Below, one piece after another: positions 34,020-42,888 of a stretch of DNA of 64,000 bases. The position numbers and the translations under genes were made by a program. Every line of letters starts with the position of its first letter. Position 1 is the first letter of the stretch. Below the pieces are notes generated by a model. The model saw only the letters and a list, made by a program, of their open reading frames with translations, had not been told where the DNA came from and ran no database searches. The DNA is from Sulfuritalea sp. (GTDB lineage Bacteria; Pseudomonadota; Gammaproteobacteria; Burkholderiales; Rhodocyclaceae): assembly GCF_017302275.1 (NCBI RefSeq), contig NZ_JAFLDR010000017.1, positions 1-64,000 of the forward strand, in the 5' to 3' direction.

Positions 34020-35854
34020 GTCGGTTCCAGCGGATGCGTTTCGAGCCAGGACAGCAGCACGGCGAAAGTGTACATCAGGCGGACATTGCCCCGTCCCAGC
34101 CGTGCCTCGCGCCACAGGGCGGCCAGCGCGCCTGCCGCCAGCCAGGGTGCGCGGGTCGCGGCGGCCGCCACCTGGGCATCGCCCCAGTCGTGCCAGGGGC
34201 CGGCGAAGTTGGTGCGCAAGGGCACCGAGAAGCCGTGCTTTTCGCGGTTCCAGACCGCTTCGGGCAGGTGCTTGCGTGCCAGCGCGCGCAGGATGGCCTT
34301 GCCGCCGCCGGCATCGAAATGCACGCTCGCGGGGAGCCTGAGCATGCGTTCCTGCAGCGCGTTGGCCAGCAGCGGCACGCGCACTTCGAGGCCGTGCGCC
34401 ATGCTGGCGCGGTCGGTCTTGGCCAGGCAGTTTTCGGAAAGGTAGGTCCACAGGTCGGCGCGCAGCAGCGCGCCGCGATCGTAGCTGCCGTGGCGCGCCG
34501 CGAGATCGCGCCAGAGTTGCAGCGTGGATTCGGGATGCGCCGCGCGCGCGACATCGGGCGCGAGATAGGCGCGCAGGTCCTTGCGGCTGCCCGGGTAGTC
34601 GCCCAGTTCGACACGGCGGTAGAGCAGCAGCTCGGCGCCGGCCAGCGCGCGCCGGGTCAGGCTGCCGGGCGCGAGGCCATGCCGCAGCATCATCCGCAAT
34701 GCGCGCCTGGCGGCGCTGTCCGGGTAGCGGTCGGCGCTGTCGAGAAAGCGCGGGTAGCCGCCGAACAGTTCGTCGCCGCCGTCACCCGAGAGCGCCACGG
34801 TGACATGCTTGCGTGTCAGCTTTGAGAGCGCCCAGGTCGGCACATAGGCCGGGTCGGCCAACGGCTGGTCGAGGTCGGCCAGCGCCGCCGCCAGCGCGTC
34901 GGCGCCAAGTTGCGGCGCATCGAGCACGTGGTGCTCGGTGCCGTACTTCTCGGCCACGGCGCGCGCGGCCGGGCTCTCGTCGAAGCCGGCCTCGGCGAAG
35001 CGCACGCTGAAGGTCCGGATCGGCCGCGCCCCGGCCTGCGCCATGTAATGCACGACCAGGCTGCTGTCGATGCCGCCGGAAAGAAAAGCGCCGAGCGGAA
35101 CGTCGGCCACCAGCTGGTCCTCGATCGCCTGCGCCAGCAGGGCGTCGGTCTCGGCGACCAGCGCTTCGTGTCGGGGCGCCGCCTCGCCGGCATCGGGGAT
35201 GGTCCACCACTGGCGCACCGTAGCGTCGGCGCCGACTCTCCAGGTCAGGCAGGCTCCGGGCGGCAGGGCATGGATGCCGCGCACCAGCGTGCGCGGCGCC
35301 AGCGGCGTCTGGAATGCGAGGTAATCGCGCAGGCCTTCGGCGTCGAGGCGTTTCGGGAAGGCGGCCAGGGCGAAGAAGGGTTCCAGCGTCGATGCGGCGA
35401 CGAATCCTTGTCCATGTACGCCCCAGAACAGCGGCTTGATGCCGAGCCGGTCGCGGGCAAGGAAGATGCTGCCGTCGGCGCGGTCGTGGATGGCGAAGGC
35501 GAACATGCCGTCGAGCTTTTCCAGCACCGCTTGACCCCAGTGCAGGTAGCCCGCCAGCAGCACCTCGCTGTCGGAGCGCGTGGCGAAGGCGCGGCCGGCC
35601 GCTTCGAGTTCGCGGCGCAACTCCGCGAAGTTGTAGATCTCGCCGTTGTAGACCATCGCCAGGCGACCGTCGGTCGTCGTCATCGGCTGGCGCCCGCCGT
35701 CGATGTCGATCACGGCGAGCCGCGCGTGGCCAAGCAGGGCGGCGCCGTGGGCCAGGGTCTCGCGGGCGTCGGGACCGCGTGTGCCGAGTGCTCCCAGCGC
35801 GGCGTCGAAATCGCGGCGGAAAGCTTCGCCGACCGTGAGCAGGATGCCGCACAT
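34016..35854 (-). CDS. asnB: asparagine synthase (glutamine-hydrolysing)
   Basis: 612 residues, the normal two-domain length. N-terminal glutaminase: MCGILLTVGEAF with the Cys nucleophile at position 2, MVYNGEIYNFAELR and RDRLGIKPLF. C-terminal synthetase: LGAFLSGGIDSSLVVHYMA (the SGGxDS ATP pyrophosphatase loop) and VALSGDGGDELFGGYPRFL. In polysaccharide clusters such enzymes often amidate a uronic acid or another carboxyl rather than make free asparagine (WbpS/exosortase-type AsnB); that role here is inferred. ATG overlaps the GT4 stop by one base. RVGADATV in the linker is encoded by a copy of the 24-bp motif. Confidence 0.9.
   Translation of the reverse strand: MCGILLTVGEAFRRDFDAALGALGTRGPDARETLAHGAALLGHARLAVIDIDGGRQPMTTTDGRLAMVYNGEIYNFAELRRELEAAGRAFATRSDSEVLLAGYLHWGQAVLEKLDGMFAFAIHDRADGSIFLARDRLGIKPLFWGVHGQGFVAASTLEPFFALAAFPKRLDAEGLRDYLAFQTPLAPRTLVRGIHALPPGACLTWRVGADATVRQWWTIPDAGEAAPRHEALVAETDALLAQAIEDQLVADVPLGAFLSGGIDSSLVVHYMAQAGARPIRTFSVRFAEAGFDESPAARAVAEKYGTEHHVLDAPQLGADALAAALADLDQPLADPAYVPTWALSKLTRKHVTVALSGDGGDELFGGYPRFLDSADRYPDSAARRALRMMLRHGLAPGSLTRRALAGAELLLYRRVELGDYPGSRKDLRAYLAPDVARAAHPESTLQLWRDLAARHGSYDRGALLRADLWTYLSENCLAKTDRASMAHGLEVRVPLLANALQERMLRLPASVHFDAGGGKAILRALARKHLPEAVWNREKHGFSVPLRTNFAGPWHDWGDAQVAAAATRAPWLAAGALAALWREARLGRGNVRLMYTFAVLLSWLETHPLEPT
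35216..35239 (-). repeat. 24-bp dispersed motif, copy 8 (in asnB)
   Basis: In motif orientation: AGAGTCGGCGCCGAC, GCTACGGTG. It is read as RVGADATV between the two AsnB domains. Confidence 0.7.
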
Positions 35855-36924
35855 CAGAGGCTCTCCCGCGCCAATGTTTCCCAGGCGTCGAGCGCGCGGT
35901 CGGCCGCATAGGGCGCCAGCGCCTGCGCGACGGTTGCCGGCGCCGGTTTCGGCGCCGCCAGCGTGGCGCGCATCGCCTGCGCCAGCGCATCGACATCGGC
36001 GCAGGGAACCAGTTGCTGCGCCAGTTCGCCGCCGAGGATCTCGCGCGGGCCGGACGGGCAGTCGGTGCTGACCACGCGCGTGCCACAGGCCAGCGCCTCG
36101 ATCAGCACGTTGGGCAGGCCTTCGTGGTCGGAACACAGCACCAGCAGGTCGGCGCCGGCCATCCACGGGTAGGGGTTGGCCTGAAAGTCGGCGCTGACGA
36201 CACGGCCTTGCAGGTCGGCTTGTGCGATCAGCGCATCGAGCCGGGGATCGGGCGGCGTCAGCAACACCAGTCGTTGCGTCAATCCGGCGCGCGCGAAAGC
36301 GGCCAGCAGCAGATCATGGCGCTTCTGTGCGGCAAAGCGGCCGACGTGCAGGATGTAAGGGTCCGCGGGTCGCGACGGGCAGGGTTCGGCGGCCTGGGCG
36401 CGGATCGCGGCGAAGTCGAAGGGATTGCCGATCACGCGCACCGAACCGGCCCCGATGCCGAACTGCGACAGCAGGTCGTCGGCAACGCCCTGCGAGACGG
36501 CGACCAGCCGGCACCTGCCATAGAGCCGGCGATAGCGCGCCGCGCGGCGTTCCGCCTTGGCGGCGTGCAGGCGCGCGATCTCGGCCGAAAGCGTGTTGGC
36601 GATGCGACAGACGTGGCGCGGCGCGCGCGCCAGTACCGCCACTTCGTCGGCAAAAGGCAGCGTCGATACCAGCAGGTCCTGCCCCCGCGATTTCAGCAGG
36701 CGAGCCAGCCGCCAGGCCAGGCGGCGTTTGCCCAGCCAGCCGTGGCCGGCGCGGCTGGCCAGGGCGTGGAAGCGGCAGCCGGCAGGCGGCGGGTAGAGGC
36801 CGGCGTCTTCGCAGACGATGAAATCGACCTCGTGGCCGCGCCCGGCCAGTCCGGCGGCTATCTTGGCCAGTGCCTTTTCCGCGCCACCGCCGGCAAGGTT
36901 GGTGGTGAACAGGGCGAACTTCAT
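35854..36924 (-). CDS. glycosyltransferase family 4
   Basis: 356 residues. FALFTTNLAGGGAEKALAKI is the N-terminal glycine loop of the WbnK/TuaC-like GT4 group. YILHVGRFAAQKRHDLLLAA opens the donor domain, ADLLVLCSDHEGLPNVLIEA carries the E-x7-E, and VVSTDCPSGPREIL follows. Strand sequence RVVSADFQANPYPW contains a 24-bp motif copy where homologues usually have FLGFQ before NPYP. The start overlaps the heptosyltransferase stop (ATGA). It is a retaining sugar transferase of the LPS operon; sugar unknown. Confidence 0.87.
   Translation of the reverse strand: MKFALFTTNLAGGGAEKALAKIAAGLAGRGHEVDFIVCEDAGLYPPPAGCRFHALASRAGHGWLGKRRLAWRLARLLKSRGQDLLVSTLPFADEVAVLARAPRHVCRIANTLSAEIARLHAAKAERRAARYRRLYGRCRLVAVSQGVADDLLSQFGIGAGSVRVIGNPFDFAAIRAQAAEPCPSRPADPYILHVGRFAAQKRHDLLLAAFARAGLTQRLVLLTPPDPRLDALIAQADLQGRVVSADFQANPYPWMAGADLLVLCSDHEGLPNVLIEALACGTRVVSTDCPSGPREILGGELAQQLVPCADVDALAQAMRATLAAPKPAPATVAQALAPYAADRALDAWETLARESL
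36184..36207 (+). repeat. 24-bp dispersed motif, copy 9 (in GT4 gene)
   Basis: AAAGTCGGCGCTGAC, GACACGGCC: the consensus except the last base. The minus-strand gene reads RVVSADFQ. Confidence 0.85.
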
Positions 36925-37970
36925 GGCGCCGGATGCTCGGCCAGCGCCTGCTGTACCGCCGTCCAGACGCGGTCCACCGTGATCGCGGCCATGTCCGCCT
37001 CGGGTGTGCAGCGGTCGGCCAGCGGATGATCGATGGCATACAGGCAGGGATGGTCGAGCGGGGCCAGCACGCGGCTTGGCGAATAGCCGTGGTAGAGCGC
37101 GACCATCGGCCGCCGCAACGCGCCCATCAGGTGCGTCGGCCCGGTGTCGACGCCGACATACAGATCGATCCGGTTCATCAGTGCCGCGGTTTCGCGCAGG
37201 CTCAAGCGGCCGGCGCACAGCGTGGCCGAGTCGCCGAGTTCCGCCGCGAGGGCCGTGGTGCGTGCCTTCTCCAGTTCGCCGCCGAAGATCAGGAAGCGGG
37301 CGCCGGGCCAGCGCGCGCGGATGCGCCGGCAAAGTTCGCTGAAGTGGCCGGGCGGCCAGTCACGGTAAGCCTTGGTCGGAAAGCTCGCCACCTGGAGGCC
37401 GAGCAGCGGGTGACAAGCGTCGATGCCGTGCTCCGCCAGGAAACCTGCCGCCCATTGCTCTTCGCCGGCGGTAACGCAATAGCTCAGCGCCCTCCCGGCC
37501 GGCGCGGCGCCGACGGCCGCCGGCAGCAGCAACTGGATGTCGACCGCGTGGGTGGTCTGCAGCGCCGGATGCTCGACGGCCCGGTACAGGCGCCGGTTGA
37601 GTGCCTCGTCGGGCTGGCGGAAGGCCACGACGCGGCGCGCCACGCGCAGCGCATACTCGACCAGCGGCGCATCGAAGTTGCAGACGAAGGCGAGGTCGTA
37701 GCGCTTGCCAGCGAATGGATTCCCGATGCGGCCCATGAAACGCGCGCGCTGCTTCTCGATGCCGCCGGTGCGGCGCACGAACGGAAGGTGGCGCACGACT
37801 TCCTCGCGCTTGGGATGCGCCAGCAAATCGATCCGCGCCTGCGGCCAGCGGGCGGCGACGGCGCGCACCGCCGGTGTCACCAGCAGCGTGTCGCCGATGC
37901 GCGAGACATTGATGTAGAGGATGTCGCGCGGCGCCGGCAGGCCGGTTTCAGTCGCGGCGGACGAACTCAT
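36921..37970 (-). CDS. heptosyltransferase-family protein (GT9)
   Basis: 349 residues, GT-B fold of the ADP-heptose:LPS heptosyltransferase family. ILYINVSRIGDTLLVTPAVR opens the acceptor domain, and LGLQVASFPTKAYRDWPPGH starts the donor domain with the Lys contact. DLYVGVDTGPTHLMGALRRP is the signature ADP-heptose site, followed by MVALYHGYSPSRVLAPL. It adds a heptose or related sugar to the core. It overlaps the methyltransferase upstream by 23 nt and the GT4 gene downstream by four. Together with waaQ it suggests a heptose-rich core. Confidence 0.87.
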   Translation of the reverse strand: MSSSAATETGLPAPRDILYINVSRIGDTLLVTPAVRAVAARWPQARIDLLAHPKREEVVRHLPFVRRTGGIEKQRARFMGRIGNPFAGKRYDLAFVCNFDAPLVEYALRVARRVVAFRQPDEALNRRLYRAVEHPALQTTHAVDIQLLLPAAVGAAPAGRALSYCVTAGEEQWAAGFLAEHGIDACHPLLGLQVASFPTKAYRDWPPGHFSELCRRIRARWPGARFLIFGGELEKARTTALAAELGDSATLCAGRLSLRETAALMNRIDLYVGVDTGPTHLMGALRRPMVALYHGYSPSRVLAPLDHPCLYAIDHPLADRCTPEADMAAITVDRVWTAVQQALAEHPAP

Positions 37971-38667
37971 AGAGGTAGTCCGGGAACGAGAATTCGACCG
38001 GTTCCAGACGCCAGCCGATCAGGCGCTTGAGCAGCAACGCCACGGGTGAAAAGCGCTTGACCAGGTGGTAGGCCGCGAGTGCGATGCCGGCACGGCGGGC
38101 CAGTTCCATGGCCAGCGTCGGCGTGATCCAGGCGACATGGTCGAGGTTGACCACCATCACGCCGTCGCGCTTGAACTGGCGAAAAAACTTGCGCGAGAAG
38201 GGATTGGGGGTGGTCACGAACAGGCGCCCTCCCGGGGCCAGGTGGCGCGCGGCGAATTTCAGCAACAGCACCGCGTTGTCGACATGTTCGACGACGTCGC
38301 CGATGAAAACGAGGTCGAAACGTTCGCCGAGGTCGGCCTCCGAGGTGGCGTCGACGCAGCGCACGTTGAAGCCGCGGGTGTTGAGTTCTGCCACCAGCGG
38401 TTCCAGGATGTCGATGCCCACGCAATAGGCCGCCGCCCTGTGGATGCGGCCGTGGCGCCAATCCGGCAGGTCGAAGTAGCGCGCGCTGTGGGACACGACG
38501 CCGATGTCGAGCACGCGTTTGCCACGCACCAGGCCTTCGATGTGGCCGAGCAGGTCGTTGCCGGTATGCACGGTTTGCGCGGTCTTCAGCCAGGTGCGCA
38601 CGGCGGCCTTGGCCTCGCGGTTGTTGGGATCGTCGGAGACCGTGGTCCAGTCGAGGGGCGTCGTCAT
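37948..38667 (-). CDS. class I SAM-dependent methyltransferase
   Basis: 239 residues. GKRVLDIGVVSHSARYF is a variant motif I; CVGIDILEPLVAEL and DLVFIGDVVEHVDNAVLLL supply the acidic residue and the motif IV/V region of Methyltransf_11/23 enzymes. The C-terminal half (VNLDHVAWITPTLAMELARR) matches glycan-cluster methyltransferases. It probably methylates a sugar or lipid-linked glycan of this operon. Its ATG overlaps the upstream GT4 stop (ATGA) and its end runs 23 nt into the heptosyltransferase gene. Confidence 0.82.
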   Translation of the reverse strand: MTTPLDWTTVSDDPNNREAKAAVRTWLKTAQTVHTGNDLLGHIEGLVRGKRVLDIGVVSHSARYFDLPDWRHGRIHRAAAYCVGIDILEPLVAELNTRGFNVRCVDATSEADLGERFDLVFIGDVVEHVDNAVLLLKFAARHLAPGGRLFVTTPNPFSRKFFRQFKRDGVMVVNLDHVAWITPTLAMELARRAGIALAAYHLVKRFSPVALLLKRLIGWRLEPVEFSFPDYLYEFVRRD

Positions 38668-39749
38668 GATGATCGGGCCTGGCGGAAGATGGTTTCCATG
38701 CGATCAAGCATGGTGTCCCGGGAAAAGTCGGCGCTGGCGACACGGCGCGCGTGGTCGCCCAAGTGTGCCGCAAGCGCTGGATTGTCGAGCAATCGGTTGA
38801 TGGCGGCGGCCAGCGCGGTGGCATCCTTTGGCGGTACTACCAGTGCCGTCTCGCCGTCGCTCACGGCTTCGAGGATTGATCCTACCGGCGTGGTGACGAT
38901 GGGCAGGGCGCATAGCATGGCTTGCAGGATGGCCTGCGGCACGCCCTCGTTGGCGTAGGACGGCAGGCAGAACACGTCCATCGCCTGCAGCCAGTGCTCG
39001 GGGTCCGTGCGTTGTCCGGCCAGCGTGACGCGATCGCCGAGGCCGAGCGCGGCGATCTTGTCCATGATCGGCCCTCGCATCGGGCCTTCGCCGACGATCA
39101 CGAGCTGAAGATCCGGCCGCTGCAATTGTGCGAACGCATCGAGCAGGTAGAGATGGCCTTTCCAGCTGCGCAGGGTGGCGACGATGCCGACATGGGTCTT
39201 GCTTTGGTCGAGCCCCAGCACCGTCTTGGCGGCGGCCTTGTCGGCTGGGGCGAAGCGCTCGGTGTCGATGCCGGTCGGCACCGAGGTGATGCGCTCCGGG
39301 TCGAGGTCGAGGGTGTCGAGCAGGTGCCGGCGCAGGCTCTCGCCGGTGGTCGCCACCGCGCGTGCCTGACGATAGAGCCAGCGGTTGGCGAAATTGCCCG
39401 CGACCGGCGCCGAGATATGGCGGGTACGGACGATCGACGGCGGCGCCTGCAGCGTGGCGCAGGCCAGCGCCACCAGCCAGGAGTCGGCCGAGCTGTGGGT
39501 GTTCACCACGTCGGGGCGGGCCGCGGCGAGATGGCGGCGCAGCGCGCGCAAGCCGGCGATCGTCTTGAATTCGATGGGAAGGACCGTCACCGGCACGCCG
39601 AAGCGCGCTGCCTCGGCGGCCATGCGAGCGTGGGCCGGGCAGGCAACGCTGACCTCATGGCCGCGCTGGATCAGGCCGCGCGATTCTTCGAGGATGCGGA
39701 TCTCCTGTCCGCCCCAGCCACAGGAGGCCTCGGTGTGAAGGATTTTCAC
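38664..39749 (-). CDS. glycosyltransferase family 4
   Basis: 361 residues. ILHTEASCGWGGQEIRILEE is the N-terminal glycine loop. SVPTGIDTERFAPADKAAA opens the donor domain, followed by VGIVATLRSWKGHLYLLDAF, and MDVFCLPSYANEGVPQAILQ gives the E-x7-E. The GTG at 39749 is the first start in register with the conserved sequence; a 24-bp direct repeat with a 50-bp period places a copy of the same start region 50 bases upstream. The C-terminal strand RVASADFS is encoded by a 24-bp motif copy. It follows msbA in the LPS operon. Confidence 0.87.
   Translation of the reverse strand: MKILHTEASCGWGGQEIRILEESRGLIQRGHEVSVACPAHARMAAEAARFGVPVTVLPIEFKTIAGLRALRRHLAAARPDVVNTHSSADSWLVALACATLQAPPSIVRTRHISAPVAGNFANRWLYRQARAVATTGESLRRHLLDTLDLDPERITSVPTGIDTERFAPADKAAAKTVLGLDQSKTHVGIVATLRSWKGHLYLLDAFAQLQRPDLQLVIVGEGPMRGPIMDKIAALGLGDRVTLAGQRTDPEHWLQAMDVFCLPSYANEGVPQAILQAMLCALPIVTTPVGSILEAVSDGETALVVPPKDATALAAAINRLLDNPALAAHLGDHARRVASADFSRDTMLDRMETIFRQARSS
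38724..38747 (+). repeat. 24-bp dispersed motif, copy 10 (in GT4 gene)
   Basis: AAAGTCGGCGCTGGC, GACACGGCG. The minus-strand gene reads RVASADFS near its C-terminus. Confidence 0.85.
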
Positions 39750-39795
39750 AACGAGGGCTCCTCGTAACAACTCCAGGCCTCGGTGTGAAGGATTT

Positions 39796-39798
<3 letters not shown>
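39725..39798 (-). repeat. 50-bp-period tandem duplication at a gene start
   Basis: The same 24 bases (AGGCCTCGGTGTGAAGG then ATTTTCA on the plus strand) occur at 39725-39748 and 39775-39798. On the minus strand the upstream copy begins TTGAAAATCC on the msbA stop (TTGA overlap) and encodes a short frame, LKILHTEAWSCYEEPSL, which ends in a TGA overlapping the GTG of the glycosyltransferase. The old start was thus probably coupled to msbA; the duplication left a small leader frame in between. Confidence 0.8.
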
Positions 39799-41543
<1,745 letters not shown>

Positions 41544-41544
<1 letters not shown>

Positions 41545-41656
41545 GATACGACCCTCCCCCCAGCCCCCTCGCCAAGCGAGGGGGTGACTGCGGTTCGCCG
41601 CGGTGCGGCTCCGGGTATTGGCTGGCGCCCCTTCGGGCGGCCGTGCGGGGCGCTCA
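41544..41656 (+). repeat. hairpin intergenic element, copy B2
   Basis: About 113 bp, exactly between the DUF4143 stop and the msbA start. Hairpin 1 is CCCCCTCGC-CAA-GCGAGGGGG, perfectly paired. Then GGTGACTGCGGTTCGCCGC, a GCGGCTCC block, and hairpin 2 around GCGCCCCTTCGGGCGGC. The right end GCGCTCA contains the stop codon of the minus-strand gene. Confidence 0.85.
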
Positions 41657-42838
41657 TGGCTTCATCCCCGGCAGGGTCCACGGCGTCCAGCCGCTGATCG
41701 CCGTCATGCCGTCGGCAATATCGAAGGGCTGCGCCGTGGTGCAGGCGATGAATCCCGGGATCGCAGAATCGCCATAAAACTCACGCAGCCGGCGCAGGCC
41801 GCGCAGGTCGTGACTGTCCGGCCGCTCCTTGTACTTGCATTCGATGCCGAACAGGCGCTGCTGCCACTCCACCAGCAGGTCGACTTCGTGGCCGCCGGAA
41901 TCGCGCCAGTACCAGAGCGTCGCCTCCGGATGTTGCCAGTGCCGCCAGCGCAGCCATTGGCCGACGACATGGTTCTCCCACAGCGCGCCGCCGACATGCT
42001 CGGGTGGTGGCGCGTCGTCGGTCAGGCCCATGAGGAAGGCGGCCAGCCCGGTGTCGGTGAAATACAGCTTGGGCGACTTCACCAGGCGCTTGCCCAGCGA
42101 GCGGTGGTAGGGCTCCAGCAGCAGGATCTGGTTCGAGGCCTGCAAGGCACCGATCCATTCACGCGCCGTCGTGGCGGAGATGCCGACGTCGCGGCCGAGG
42201 TCGGACATGTTGAGGGTCTGGGCGCAGCGCGCGGCGCAGGCGCGCAGGAAGCGCTCGAAATCGCGCAGGCTGCCGACGCGCAGGATGTTGCGCACATCGC
42301 GTTCGAGGTAGGTCGCCAGGTAGCCCTGGTACCAGCGCTCGCGCGAAACGCCGGCGTCGCTCCACAGTCCGGGATAGCCGCCGCGCAACCAGAAGCGTCC
42401 CCAGGTACCATCCTTGGCAGCCGGCGAGGCCAGCCATTCGGCGCCCGACAAGCCGAGGAAGGGAATCACCGCCGCGCGGCCCGCCAGGCTGTCGGAGATC
42501 TCCTGCATCAGCGCGTAGTTCTGCGAGCCGGTGAGCAGGAACAGTCCCTTTTCATTGCGGTGCGCGTCGACATAGGCCTTGATGTGGCGGAACAGCGCCG
42601 GCGCGTACTGCACCTCGTCGATGATGACGGGCGGCGGGAAGCGTTGCAGGAACTCGGCCGGTCGCGTCTCGGCCATTTCCGCCTGGCTCGCGGTGTCGAG
42701 CGAGACGTAGCGGAACTCGGGAAAATCATGCTCCAGCAGCGAGGTCTTGCCCACCTGGCGCGGCCCGACCAGCGCCACCACCGGGAAGCTGGCGGTCAGC
42801 TTGCGCAGTTCGTCGGCGAGCGTCCTCTTGATCCACAT
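41654..42838 (-). CDS. AAA-type ATPase with DUF4143 domain (second copy)
   Basis: 394 residues with the same domain order as the protein at 11426: Walker A LVGPRQVGKTSLLE, Walker B PVIIDEVQYAP, sensor FLLTGSQNYALM, then DUF4143 with WLRGGYPGLW, YLERDVRNIL and the nuclease-like end YWRDSGGHEVDLLVEW with FGIECKYKE. The role is not established. The two copies differ in most positions, so they are not a recent duplication. The start codon directly abuts an AT-rich inverted repeat and no Shine-Dalgarno is visible. Confidence 0.85.
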   Translation of the reverse strand: MWIKRTLADELRKLTASFPVVALVGPRQVGKTSLLEHDFPEFRYVSLDTASQAEMAETRPAEFLQRFPPPVIIDEVQYAPALFRHIKAYVDAHRNEKGLFLLTGSQNYALMQEISDSLAGRAAVIPFLGLSGAEWLASPAAKDGTWGRFWLRGGYPGLWSDAGVSRERWYQGYLATYLERDVRNILRVGSLRDFERFLRACAARCAQTLNMSDLGRDVGISATTAREWIGALQASNQILLLEPYHRSLGKRLVKSPKLYFTDTGLAAFLMGLTDDAPPPEHVGGALWENHVVGQWLRWRHWQHPEATLWYWRDSGGHEVDLLVEWQQRLFGIECKYKERPDSHDLRGLRRLREFYGDSAIPGFIACTTAQPFDIADGMTAISGWTPWTLPGMKP

Positions 42839-42873
42839 TTTGCAATTTTAAGGTGGCGGCGCGAAATTGCAAA
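42839..42873 (-). promoter_or_regulatory. inverted-repeat operator at the start codon of the second DUF4143 gene
   Basis: Perfect 10-bp arms TTTGCAATTT (42839-42848 on the plus strand) and AAATTGCAAA (42864-42873), 15 bases apart. The inner end touches the ATG, so a bound protein or an mRNA hairpin would mask the start. Arm sequence and position recall the ATTGTAAG repeat at 11388-11422 before the first DUF4143 gene. Confidence 0.65.
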
Positions 42874-42888
42874 GCCGGCGGCGCAAAA